A stretch of DNA of 12,940 nt from Fen-1467 sp035519475. Lineage in GTDB: Bacteria > Verrucomicrobiota > Verrucomicrobiia > Opitutales > Opitutaceae. A program made the translations under genes and the position numbers. The stretch spans positions 1 to 12,940 of the forward strand of contig DATIWI010000065.1 in assembly GCA_035519475.1 (NCBI GenBank), given 5' to 3'. Below, piece by piece: positions 6,640 to 12,940 of the stretch. The notes beneath the pieces are model-generated. The model saw only the letters and a program-made list of their open reading frames with translations. It made no database searches and was not told the DNA's origin. Within the stretch, counting starts at the first letter, position 1. The number at the start of each line of letters is the position of its first letter.

Positions 6640-7395
6640 CTAGCCGGACACAGTCGGTGCCCGCCGTTCAATTCCCGCCTGTCTCAGTTCGCGGGCCAGC
6701 CGCTGGACGAACGCCACCGCGTGGGGTCCGTCGCCATGCACACAAACCGTCTCGATTGCGAGCGGCACGTCCGTCCCGTCCGTGGCGCGCACCCGCCCGT
6801 CTCGTACCATGCGGAGCACCTGGGCGGCCATCGCGTCTGCCTCTTCGATGAGCGCGCCCGGCTGCGATCGCGGCGTCAGCGACCCGTCGGCCTGGTACGT
6901 CCGATCAGCAAATCCTTCCGCCACCACGCGCACATCATCGTACGCGCGCGCGACCCGCTCCAGTGCGCTGCCCGCCAGCGCGAACAGCACCGGTTCCTTC
7001 GCGGTCATCCGCGCGATGCGCACGATGGCCTCGGCCAACGCCCGGTCCCGCGCGGCCCGGTTGTAGAGGGCTCCATGAAGCTTCACGTGACGCACCACGG
7101 TTCCGAGATCGAACGCGACCTCCTGCAGGGCTTGGATCTGCACCCCCACCTGGCCGGCGACATCGCTGGGGGACAGCGGCAGGTCCCGGCGTCCAAAATG
7201 CTCCCGGTCGGCAAAACCCGGGTGCGCGCCGACCGCCACCCCGTGCTTCAGCGCCAGGGCCACCGCGGCGCGCATCGTCGCCACGTCCCCCGCGTGCCCC
7301 CCACAGGCGATGTTGGCCGAGGTGATGCACGGCATCAGCTCCGCGTCGTGCCCTGCGCCCTCGCCGAGGTCACAATTCAGGTCGATGCAGTGCAT
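6640..7395 (-). CDS. pxpA: 5-oxoprolinase (ATP-hydrolysing) subunit A, LamB/YcsF family
   Basis: One of three cytosolic subunits that hydrolyse 5-oxoproline to glutamate with ATP. The protein has 251 residues, the usual size for LamB/YcsF. Family motifs occur in order: DLNCDLGEG (5-13), SANIACGGHAGD (27-38), GAHPGFADREHFGRR (56-70), VKLHGALYN (104-112), AEGFADRTYQADGSLTPR (159-176) and ETVCVHGDGP (215-224). The fourth motif normally reads VKPHGALYN, so Leu106 is a small departure. It starts at ATG 7395, where MHCIDLNCDLGEG matches the normal N-terminus; no clear Shine-Dalgarno sequence is seen. It is last in the operon DUF2127-pxpB-pxpC-pxpA and is separated from pxpC by 128 nt containing a large inverted repeat, so its expression may differ from that of pxpB/pxpC. 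Glutamate is the expected final product of the pathway. Confidence 0.95.
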   Translation of the reverse strand: MHCIDLNCDLGEGAGHDAELMPCITSANIACGGHAGDVATMRAAVALALKHGVAVGAHPGFADREHFGRRDLPLSPSDVAGQVGVQIQALQEVAFDLGTVVRHVKLHGALYNRAARDRALAEAIVRIARMTAKEPVLFALAGSALERVARAYDDVRVVAEGFADRTYQADGSLTPRSQPGALIEEADAMAAQVLRMVRDGRVRATDGTDVPLAIETVCVHGDGPHAVAFVQRLARELRQAGIERRAPTVSG

Positions 7396-7410
7396 TGCTG
7401 ATAAAGCTTA

Positions 7411-7515
7411 CCACGGATTCCACCGATTGACACGGCGGTTTGGCTCCGGAGCTTCACGGCCATGACCCTCGTCAAAAGGGCCTCTTTCCGTGGGCATCCG
7501 TGGCATCCGCGGTGG
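7411..7515. repeat. Inverted pair of a dispersed CACGGAT-type repeat between pxpC and pxpA
   Basis: The left arm (7411-7435) begins CCACGGATTCCACCGATT. The right arm (7488-7515) begins CCGTGGGCATCCGTGG and is nearly the reverse complement of the left arm, with a 3-nt insertion and a few mismatches. The intervening 52 nt contain a near-palindrome around AAAGGGCCTCTTT. On the transcript this would form a long hairpin between two operon genes. The arms match the common dispersed repeat built on CACGGAT/CACAGAT units. Confidence 0.7.
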
Positions 7516-7523
7516 AAAGGGAC

Positions 7524-8528
7524 TCACGCCGTGTGCAGCGCGATGCCCTGGCTCACCGTCGCAAACTGCCGCTCGGCCGCCAGCCAGAGCTCGTGCGCCT
7601 CCGCGAGGGAGACCTCGCGAAAGCCCACCGTGTCGCCCGGGCGCAATTGGGCCAGCAGCGACTGGTCGATGGAGGCCACGTTGGCAATCTTCGGATAGCC
7701 GCCGATCGTCTGGCGGTCCGCCAGCAGCACGATGGGCTGGCCGTCCGGCGGAACCTGCACGGTTCCGGTGGCCACGCCCTCCGAAACCATTTCGCGCCGT
7801 CCGTCCGCGACCAGTCCCGGAGCAGCGGTCGTCAGCCGCAACCCCATCCGGTCGGACCGCGGCAGCACGGTGAACCGATCCTGCAGGAAACGCTCCCGGC
7901 TCCCGGCGCTGAACCAATCCCATTGCGCTCCGCGCACCACCCGGACGATCGGCGCCGCCGCATAGGAAGGCCGGGCACCCATCCCAATCTCCCAACGTGC
8001 GGCCGAGACCGTTCCGCGGTGCGCGAGCGCGGCGGCGAGCCGCCGGGCCCAAGCCGACGCCGGCCCGCTCTTCAACACGTCGCCGGCCCGCAGCGCGCGG
8101 CCAGCCAGGCCGCCGAAGCCGGCCGACACGTGCGTGCCGCGTCCGCCCAGCACGCGCGGCACGGCGATCCCGCCCGCGACCGCGAGGTAGCTCCGGCAGC
8201 CCGTGCGGAGGACGCCAAAGGCGACCTCCGCGCCCTGCTCGAGGCGGATCGGCCGCCACGCCGGCAGACGGACTCCGCCGGCAGCGACGTCAGACTCCGC
8301 TCCACCGATGGCGACGAGCGACGCTTCCGCAAACCGGAGGGTCGGGCCGACCAGCGTGATTTCCAGTCCGGCGGCGCCCGCGGCGTTGCCGACCAGCACA
8401 TTCGCAAACCGCAGCGCCTGGGCGTCCGCCGCGCCACCCGGGGTCACGCCGTGCCGTTGCCACCCGGGGCGCCCCAGATCCTGCACCGTGGTGAACATGC
8501 CGGGCTTGAGCACGTGAATGCGCGCCAT
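7524..8528 (-). CDS. pxpC: 5-oxoprolinase subunit C, biotin-dependent carboxyltransferase-like (KipA family)
   Basis: A 334-residue subunit of the PxpABC 5-oxoprolinase, homologous to KipA and to part of urea amidolyase. Motifs seen in order are TVQDLGRPGWQRHGVTPGG (14-32), LEITLVGPTLRF (55-66), RSYLAVAGGIAVPRVLGGR (112-130), PRSDRMGLRL (223-232) and, near the C-terminus, DGQPIVLLADRQTIGGYPK (262-280) followed by IANV. The frame is open far upstream over pxpB, but ATG 8528 is fixed by MARIHVLKPGMFTTVQD, the usual start, and by an AAGGAG box 7 nt before it. It begins 13 nt after the pxpB stop, so the two are cotranscribed. The PxpB/PxpC pair works as one functional unit with PxpA. Confidence 0.95.
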   Translation of the reverse strand: MARIHVLKPGMFTTVQDLGRPGWQRHGVTPGGAADAQALRFANVLVGNAAGAAGLEITLVGPTLRFAEASLVAIGGAESDVAAGGVRLPAWRPIRLEQGAEVAFGVLRTGCRSYLAVAGGIAVPRVLGGRGTHVSAGFGGLAGRALRAGDVLKSGPASAWARRLAAALAHRGTVSAARWEIGMGARPSYAAAPIVRVVRGAQWDWFSAGSRERFLQDRFTVLPRSDRMGLRLTTAAPGLVADGRREMVSEGVATGTVQVPPDGQPIVLLADRQTIGGYPKIANVASIDQSLLAQLRPGDTVGFREVSLAEAHELWLAAERQFATVSQGIALHTA

Positions 8529-8535
8529 CCGACCA

Positions 8536-8541
8536 CTCCTT
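8536..8541 (-). promoter_or_regulatory. Strong ribosome binding site of pxpC
   Basis: AAGGAG lies 7 nt before ATG 8528 and directly follows the pxpB TGA stop. It settles the pxpC start. Most other genes here have no visible Shine-Dalgarno sequence. Confidence 0.85.
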
Positions 8542-9255
8542 TCATTCCGCGCCCTGCGAGGGATGCCCCGGCCAGGACCCGAACGCCGCCAGCGTGACCG
8601 GCTGGAAACGCACCCGGTCCCCCACCTGCAGCAGCGCCGGCGGCCGTGCATACGGATCGAAGAGCCGCCACGGCGTGCGGCCGATGAGATGCCAGCCGCC
8701 CGGAGTTTCGAAGGGATAGATGCCGCTCTGGGTTCCGCCGATCGCCACCGAGCCCGCGGGCACGCGGCTGCGCGGGGTGCCCCGGCGCGGGGTGTGCAGC
8801 CGCTCCGGCAGCCCGTGGAGGTAGGGAAAGCCCGGCGTGAATCCCACCGCGCTGACGAGATACTCCGCGCCATGGTGCAACGCCACGACCTCCTCGGCAC
8901 CCAAGCCGTGCGCCGCCCCCACGGCTTCGAGGTCCGGCCCGAATTCGCCGCCGTAGCACACCGGCACGGTGAGCAGCCGCCCCTGCGGATTTCCGCCCGC
9001 GCCGGCGGCGGCGGCGCGTTCCTCGATCCAGGCGCGCAGCCGTTCGAAGGGCGGCGCACCCGCCGCACTCGCGATGCGCACCGGATCGTAGTAAACGGCG
9101 ACGCTCGCGTTGGCGGGAACGCATTCGGAAAATCCCGCGATCGGGTCTGCCTCCAGCGCGGCCGCCAGGGCCTGCGCCACGGCCACGGTGCCGGCCTCCG
9201 CCGCGCCTTCCAGCGTGACCACCACCGCCGCGTCCCCGAGCGGGTTGATCTTCAT
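8542..9255 (-). CDS. pxpB: 5-oxoprolinase subunit B (KipI family)
   Basis: A 237-residue KipI-type protein and partner of PxpC in the ATP-dependent 5-oxoprolinase. It begins MKINPLGDAAVVVTL, a usual start for the family (pattern PLGD-A). The second half carries the signature blocks LTVPVCYGGEFGPDLE (95-110), AVGFTPGFPYLHGLP (136-150), and TPRRGTPRSRVPAGSVAIGG (155-174), followed by TQSGIYPFETPGGWHLIGRTP. A low-complexity Ala/Gly linker (79-90) joins the two lobes. Its ATG overlaps the stop codon of the DUF2127 gene by 4 nt (ATGA at 9255-9252), and pxpC follows after 13 nt, so translation of all three is likely coupled. In Bacillus the homologous KipI also inhibits a sporulation kinase, but that role is not expected here. 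Confidence 0.95.
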   Translation of the reverse strand: MKINPLGDAAVVVTLEGAAEAGTVAVAQALAAALEADPIAGFSECVPANASVAVYYDPVRIASAAGAPPFERLRAWIEERAAAAGAGGNPQGRLLTVPVCYGGEFGPDLEAVGAAHGLGAEEVVALHHGAEYLVSAVGFTPGFPYLHGLPERLHTPRRGTPRSRVPAGSVAIGGTQSGIYPFETPGGWHLIGRTPWRLFDPYARPPALLQVGDRVRFQPVTLAAFGSWPGHPSQGAE

Positions 9256-9746
9256 GATGCCGCTGGCGCGGCCGGAGGGGCGGCCGCGGGGGGTGGACCC
9301 TGGCGCGCCCGCACCAACACCCGCACCAGATAAACCACGACGATGCTATTCACCGTCAGCACAGTCACCCGGGGCCAGGTGACCGCTTCCCACAGCTTGT
9401 AGAGTTCGAGCGGCAGGAAGATTCCGCCGGAGACCGCGCCGAACCACTCCGCCCAGCGCCGTGCCCGCCACAATCCGAATGCCTCGACGAACCTCACGGT
9501 GGCATAGAGCACGGCTCCCAACGCCAACAGCCGCAGGTGGGCATCGTTGAACCAGACTGAAGCATCGATGAAGACCCTCGGATAATGGCTCGCCGGATTG
9601 AGATTCAAATGCCGCACCAGCCGCTCGGCGGCCGCCTGCACGTCCCCGTGCATCAACTCAAACAGTCCGAAGCCGGCCACCAGCACGATAAAGCCCTTGG
9701 CCGCTTCGAAGATCGCGACCATGCGCAGTCCGAAACGCGACGACAT
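9252..9746 (-). CDS. DUF2127 domain membrane protein
   Basis: A 164-residue inner-membrane protein with about four hydrophobic segments, near 8-31, 70-92, 101-116 and 125-146. The features fit the uncharacterised DUF2127 family: GLRMVAIFEAAKGFIVL at the N-terminus (6-22), LALGAVLYATVRFVEAFGLWRARRWAEW in the middle, and IFLPLELYKLW (109-119). The tail (150-164) is Pro/Ala-rich. The frame is open to 9851, but ATG 9746 gives the normal N-terminus for the family. It is the first gene of the operon, and its TGA overlaps the pxpB ATG (ATGA). That arrangement suggests a link with 5-oxoproline use, for example as a membrane accessory or transport partner, but no known function supports this. The divergent lipoprotein gene starts 225 nt away. 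Confidence 0.85.
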   Translation of the reverse strand: MSSRFGLRMVAIFEAAKGFIVLVAGFGLFELMHGDVQAAAERLVRHLNLNPASHYPRVFIDASVWFNDAHLRLLALGAVLYATVRFVEAFGLWRARRWAEWFGAVSGGIFLPLELYKLWEAVTWPRVTVLTVNSIVVVYLVRVLVRARQGPPPAAAPPAAPAAS

Positions 9747-9970
9747 GACCGCCGATGATAACACCGAACCCGTGGTGCTCCGCAAGTCCCGGCATCGCCC
9801 GCCGGCGACCGCTTCCTCACCGTGCCGTGCGCGGGCAGCAACGCCGCGCATCGGTTGACCCGGCCGGCCATCACTCCACCCGGCTCCTTATGCGGGCGGC
9901 GATCCGTTCTTATTTGTCCGGAATGGTTTGAAGTTTCCTCCGGTTGCGTAGATTCCTTGTCTCCGTCCTC

Positions 9971-11140
9971 ATGGCGTCGCACTGCCGTCTTCGATTGTTC
10001 TTGCTGCTCACCGCGGGTCTTCTCCTCGCCGGCTGCGGGGATTCGCGGATCAGCGCCTACCGTGTGCCGAAGGAAGCGCCCTTCACCCCGCCGTCGGCGG
10101 CGCGGAGCGGCGCGTCGGCTCCCGCCATCCGCTGGCAGACGCCCCCGGGGTGGCAGGAACAAGCCGGCGACGGCGTCCGCCAGGCCAGCTTCGTGGTGGC
10201 GGGCGCGGACGGCACCCAGGCCGACATGTCCGTCATCACTTTTCCCGGCGACGTGGGCGGCGATCTCGCCAATGTCAACCGCTGGCGCGGCCAGGTCCAG
10301 CTGCCGCCGATCGGCGAGCCGGAGCTGCCGAAATCCCTCGAACGCGTGGCCGGCCCGGCGGGCGAATTCCTGGTGGTCGATCTGCTCAGCGACGGCCCGG
10401 TGCCGGAGGGCGGCCGCCGCGTGCGCTTGTTCGGGGCCATCCTGAAGCAACCCGCCCAGACCTGGTTCTTCAAGCTGATGGGCGAGGCCGATCTGGTCGC
10501 TTCGCAGCGAAACGCGTTCCTCGGCTTCCTGCAATCGGTGCGCTTCACCCCCGGGGCCGGCGAGCCGCCCGTCGCCACTCCCGAACGCATCGCCAACACC
10601 AACGATCTCCCCGCCTCGGCCCGCGGCGTGCCCGCCGCCGGTTCGCTGGCGCAGGGCGGTCTGCCGCCGGGCCATCCGCCCATCGACGGCGCGTCCGGCG
10701 CGCCGGATATGGCGGCGCAGCCGGTGGCGACCGCCGCCGGCCAGGCGCTGGTCTGGACCGCCCCGTCCGACTGGACGCCGAAGGCGGGCTCGGCCATGCG
10801 CAAGGGCAGCTATGCGGTCAGCGGACCCGAGGGTGCGGCCGACCTGTCCATCACCGCCTTTCCGGGTGACGTCGGCGGCGATCTGGCCAACGTGAATCGC
10901 TGGCGCGGCCAGCTGCAGCTCCCGCCGGTGGCCGCCCTCGAAGGATCGGCGGAGACCCTCGAGGTCAACGGACTCCGCCTCCTGGTGTTTGACGCGGGGA
11001 ACGGCGGCTCGCGCATCCTGGGCGCGATCGTGCCGCGTCCCGGCGAAACCTGGTTCTTCAAACTGACGGGCCCCGACGCCCTGGTGGCGCGCGCCAAGCC
11101 CGCCTTTCTCGAGTTTCTCCACACGGTACGGGCCCCTTGA
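9971..11140 (+). CDS. Lipoprotein with two copies of an uncharacterised domain
   Basis: A 389-residue predicted lipoprotein upstream of cytochrome c maturation genes. It starts with a lipoprotein signal: RLRLFLLLTAGLLLAGC, lipobox LAGC with Cys22 as the lipidated residue. The mature protein holds two related modules. Module 1 (about 54-191) begins RWQTPPGWQEQAG and module 2 (about 261-386) begins VWTAPSDWTPKAG. Both contain FPGDVGGDLANVNRWRG (91-107 and 297-313), and later a block of the form RILGAI...ETWFFKL...F-L-F-L-V. A Pro/Ala/Gly linker (192-260) joins them. I chose ATG 9971 over the in-frame TTG at 9944 because it leaves a normal signal length. The stop is 6 nt before ResB, so it is probably in the Ccs operon. 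I recall similar single modules in Verrucomicrobia but know no function. Confidence 0.85.
   Translation: MASHCRLRLFLLLTAGLLLAGCGDSRISAYRVPKEAPFTPPSAARSGASAPAIRWQTPPGWQEQAGDGVRQASFVVAGADGTQADMSVITFPGDVGGDLANVNRWRGQVQLPPIGEPELPKSLERVAGPAGEFLVVDLLSDGPVPEGGRRVRLFGAILKQPAQTWFFKLMGEADLVASQRNAFLGFLQSVRFTPGAGEPPVATPERIANTNDLPASARGVPAAGSLAQGGLPPGHPPIDGASGAPDMAAQPVATAAGQALVWTAPSDWTPKAGSAMRKGSYAVSGPEGAADLSITAFPGDVGGDLANVNRWRGQLQLPPVAALEGSAETLEVNGLRLLVFDAGNGGSRILGAIVPRPGETWFFKLTGPDALVARAKPAFLEFLHTVRAP
10130..10543 (+). repeat. Internal domain repeat, module 1 of the lipoprotein
   Basis: Encodes residues about 54-191, homologous to module 2 at 10751-11128. The best-conserved stretch is the 17-residue FPGDVGGDLANVNRWRG, identical in both modules. 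Confidence 0.8.
10751..11128 (+). repeat. Internal domain repeat, module 2 of the lipoprotein
   Basis: Encodes residues about 261-386. Outside the shared signature and the TWFFKL block it differs clearly from module 1, so the duplication is not recent. Confidence 0.8.
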
Positions 11141-11146
11141 GCGTCC

Positions 11147-12319
11147 ATGAACCCCCTGGCCAAGCCCTTCGTCCAGTTCTTCACCTCGCTGCGGGTGACC
11201 GTGATCCTGCTGGCCCTCTCCTTGGTCCTGGTGTTCCTGGCGACTCTGGACCAGGTGAATCTCGGAGTGTGGGCGGTGCAGCAGAAGTATTTCCGCTCGC
11301 TGTTTGTGATGGTGCATGTGCCCGGCACCCCGGTGTCCGTGCCCGTCTTTCCCGGCGGCTATCTGATTGGCGGCCTGCTGCTGGTGAACCTCGCCGCCGC
11401 CCACGCCTATCGCTTCCGCCTCGGATGGCGGAAGGCCGGCATCTGGCTCGCGCACCTTGGCCTGATCCTGCTGCTGTTGGGCGAACTCTTCACCGGCCTG
11501 TGGCAGCGGGACGGTGTGATGCGGCTCGATCAGGGCGCGACCAAGAATTACTCCGAAAGCGCCCTGAAGACGGAGCTGGCGATCCTCGACACCACGGATC
11601 CGAAGTTTGACAGCGTGGTGGCGATCCCCGAGAGCGCGCTGCAGGCGATGGGCACCCTCCAGCATCCGGCGCTGCCGTTCACGGTCCGGACGGTGCTCTA
11701 TTTTCCGAACTCCGTGCTCCAGATGCGGAGCCGGATCCCCAATGCCGCCCCCTCGCCGGCTGACCAGGGCTTCGGGCCGGAACTGGTCGCGCTGCCGGAG
11801 AAGATCACCTACAAGCCGGACGAGCAGAATACGCCCACCGTTTTCGTCGAACTGACCGGAGCCGAGGGCCGCATCGGCACGTGGCTGGTCTCGACCCTGC
11901 TGGTCGAGCCGCAGACCTTCTCCTACCAGGGCCGTTCGTGGTCGCTGGCGCTGCGCCCCACCCGCTACTACCAGCCCTTCTCGATCAGCCTGATCAAATT
12001 CTCGCACGACCGCTACGCCGGCACGGACATTCCCAAGAATTTCTCGAGCCGCGTGCGTCTTCGGTCCGAAGACGGCCGCGTGGACCGCGAGGTGCTGATC
12101 TACATGAACAATCCGCTGCGGTACGGCGGCCTCACCTTCTATCAGGCGGGTTTCGAGAACAATGACCGCACCTCCATTCTGCAGGTGGTGCGCAACCCGA
12201 GCTGGGCCATGCCCTATGCCTCGTGCGCCCTGATCGCGCTCGGCCTCGTGATCCAGTTTGGGATCCATCTCGCCGGCTTTTTCCGCAAGCGCGCCGCCGC
12301 CGCCGCGGCCATCCCATGA
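11147..12319 (+). CDS. resB: Cytochrome c biogenesis protein ResB/Ccs1
   Basis: A 390-residue membrane protein of System II cytochrome c maturation. With CcsA it carries haem across the inner membrane and attaches it to apocytochromes at the periplasmic side. It has three N-terminal transmembrane helices (about 15-34, 70-88, 99-118), a large periplasmic domain (about 119-353) and one C-terminal helix (354-378). Family marks near the end of the periplasmic domain are RYAGTDIPKNFSSRVRL (289-305) and IYMNNPLRYGGLTFYQAGF (318-336). His103 (WLAHLG, in the third helix) and His374 (in the C-terminal helix) are candidate haem ligands. The tail (380-390) is a short Arg/Ala-rich stretch. It begins 6 nt after the lipoprotein stop with no evident Shine-Dalgarno sequence, so translation may depend on the upstream gene. 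The CcsA-like gene follows 85 nt later. Confidence 0.93.
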   Translation: MNPLAKPFVQFFTSLRVTVILLALSLVLVFLATLDQVNLGVWAVQQKYFRSLFVMVHVPGTPVSVPVFPGGYLIGGLLLVNLAAAHAYRFRLGWRKAGIWLAHLGLILLLLGELFTGLWQRDGVMRLDQGATKNYSESALKTELAILDTTDPKFDSVVAIPESALQAMGTLQHPALPFTVRTVLYFPNSVLQMRSRIPNAAPSPADQGFGPELVALPEKITYKPDEQNTPTVFVELTGAEGRIGTWLVSTLLVEPQTFSYQGRSWSLALRPTRYYQPFSISLIKFSHDRYAGTDIPKNFSSRVRLRSEDGRVDREVLIYMNNPLRYGGLTFYQAGFENNDRTSILQVVRNPSWAMPYASCALIALGLVIQFGIHLAGFFRKRAAAAAAIP

Positions 12320-12363
12320 TCTGCCGCGACGATCGCCGATGCATCCCGACAGTGAGTCACTCG

Positions 12364-12390
12364 ATCCGTGCCCATCCGTGTAGTCCGTGT
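12364..12390. repeat. CACGGAT-type dispersed repeat before the CcsA-like gene
   Basis: A 27-nt segment starting ATCCGTGCCCATCCGTGTAG. Its reverse complement starts ACACGGACTACACGGATGGG and resembles the arms at 7411-7435 and 7488-7515. It ends 14 nt before the ATG of the next gene, where a ribosome site would normally lie. Confidence 0.65.
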
Positions 12391-12404
12391 TCCCTCCGTC
12401 GCTG

Positions 12405-12940
12405 ATGAAACGATTCCTCCCTCTTCTGATACTGCTGCTCGGGCTCGCCTACCTCGGATCAACCCTGCTGCCGCCGCGCGCCGCCTCCGATTTCGATCTG
12501 CGCGGCTTCGGCCGGCTCCCGATTCTCCTCAACGGCCGGATCAAGCCGCTCGACACCGTGGCCCGCACCTCGCTGCTCGTGATGCAGGGCCGGCAGCGCC
12601 TCGCGGCCCCCGACGGCCAGCCGGTCCAGCCGATCGAGTGGTTGCTGGACGTCCTGTTCAATCCCTCGGTGGCCGACAGCTATCAGGATTTTCTCATCGA
12701 GAACCCTGAGGTCCTGGCGATCTTCGGCCCGGAAGCGGGTGCCCAGAAGCGGTTTTCGTACAACGAACTCCGGGGCGGACTCGCAGAGCTCGAGCGCCAG
12801 GAACACCTCGCCGAGCCGGTCGAGGACGCGGCCCGGACCGCCTTTCAGCGGGAGGTGGTCGACCTGTACCAGCGCGTGGCGCTTTACCAGCGCCTCAAGA
12901 CCAGCATGAATCTCGAGGACAGCCCGGATTTCCTCGCGGA
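12405..12940 (+). CDS. CcsA-like cytochrome c biogenesis protein, N-terminal part (partial)
   Basis: The gene runs off the right edge; 178 codons are visible. It starts with a signal-anchor helix (MKRFLPLLILLLGLAYLGS), then FGRLPILLNGRIKPLDTVAR (34-53). That motif is typical of the periplasmic N-terminal extension of the long CcsA-type proteins found in Verrucomicrobia and Bacteroidetes. The following 120 residues are soluble and helical (WLLDVLFNPSVADSYQDFLI onward) and contain no part of the haem-handling core, which would lie beyond the window. Position directly after resB on the same strand supports the assignment as its System II partner. The start ATG 12405 has no clear Shine-Dalgarno sequence, and a dispersed repeat sits just upstream. 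Confidence 0.8.
   Translation, partial: MKRFLPLLILLLGLAYLGSTLLPPRAASDFDLRGFGRLPILLNGRIKPLDTVARTSLLVMQGRQRLAAPDGQPVQPIEWLLDVLFNPSVADSYQDFLIENPEVLAIFGPEAGAQKRFSYNELRGGLAELERQEHLAEPVEDAARTAFQREVVDLYQRVALYQRLKTSMNLEDSPDFLA

Noticed and set aside
9855..9893. TTGACC plus TTATGC promoter for the lipoprotein operon
   Set aside because: The spacing is 27 nt, too long for a sigma-70 promoter.
9653..12268. 871-codon open frame on the minus strand across the lipoprotein and ResB genes
   Set aside because: It has no recognisable motif and is antisense to two well-supported genes; in GC-rich DNA such long shadows are common.

Overview
The window is GC-rich with dense, well-coded genes. The gene set fits a Gram-negative bacterium, most likely of the Verrucomicrobiota (Opitutaceae-like). 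This is inferred from the DUF969/DUF979 transporter, the PxpABC genes, the ResB and long-type CcsA cytochrome c maturation genes with an uncharacterised lipoprotein, and the style of short intergenic repeats. No rRNA, tRNA or other marker gene confirms it.

Layout. 1-131 (minus) is the N-terminus of an unidentified membrane protein. 279-2836 (minus) holds DUF969, DUF979 and pcp (pyroglutamyl-peptidase I) in transcription order. 2837-3268 is a hairpin-rich intergenic region between divergent genes. 3269-5771 (plus) carries a hemerythrin-domain protein and a sodium:solute symporter. 5772-6639 is a gene-free convergent region packed with short palindromic repeats. 6640-9746 (minus) is an operon in the order DUF2127 membrane protein, pxpB, pxpC, pxpA. 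9747-9970 is a divergent promoter region. 9971 to the end (plus) holds a lipoprotein made of two copies of one module, then ResB and the first 178 codons of a CcsA-like protein.

How they work together. Two minus-strand groups make a nearly complete 5-oxoproline (pyroglutamate) salvage route. Pcp releases N-terminal pyroglutamate from peptides, the DUF969/DUF979 pair is a predicted 5-oxoproline transporter, and PxpA/B/C hydrolyse 5-oxoproline to glutamate with ATP. The two groups are interrupted by the hemerythrin and symporter genes on the other strand. A DUF2127 membrane protein overlaps pxpB by 4 nt, so it looks like an unrecognised partner of the route. The right-hand plus-strand genes belong to System II (Ccs) cytochrome c maturation.

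The most unusual feature is a family of 21-bp palindromes (arms near ATGTCAACT and AGTTGACAT) with at least five copies: four between the symporter and pxpA, and one between DUF979 and pcp. Two further short dispersed repeat families are also present. One forms a large inverted pair inside the pxp operon and recurs just before ccsA.
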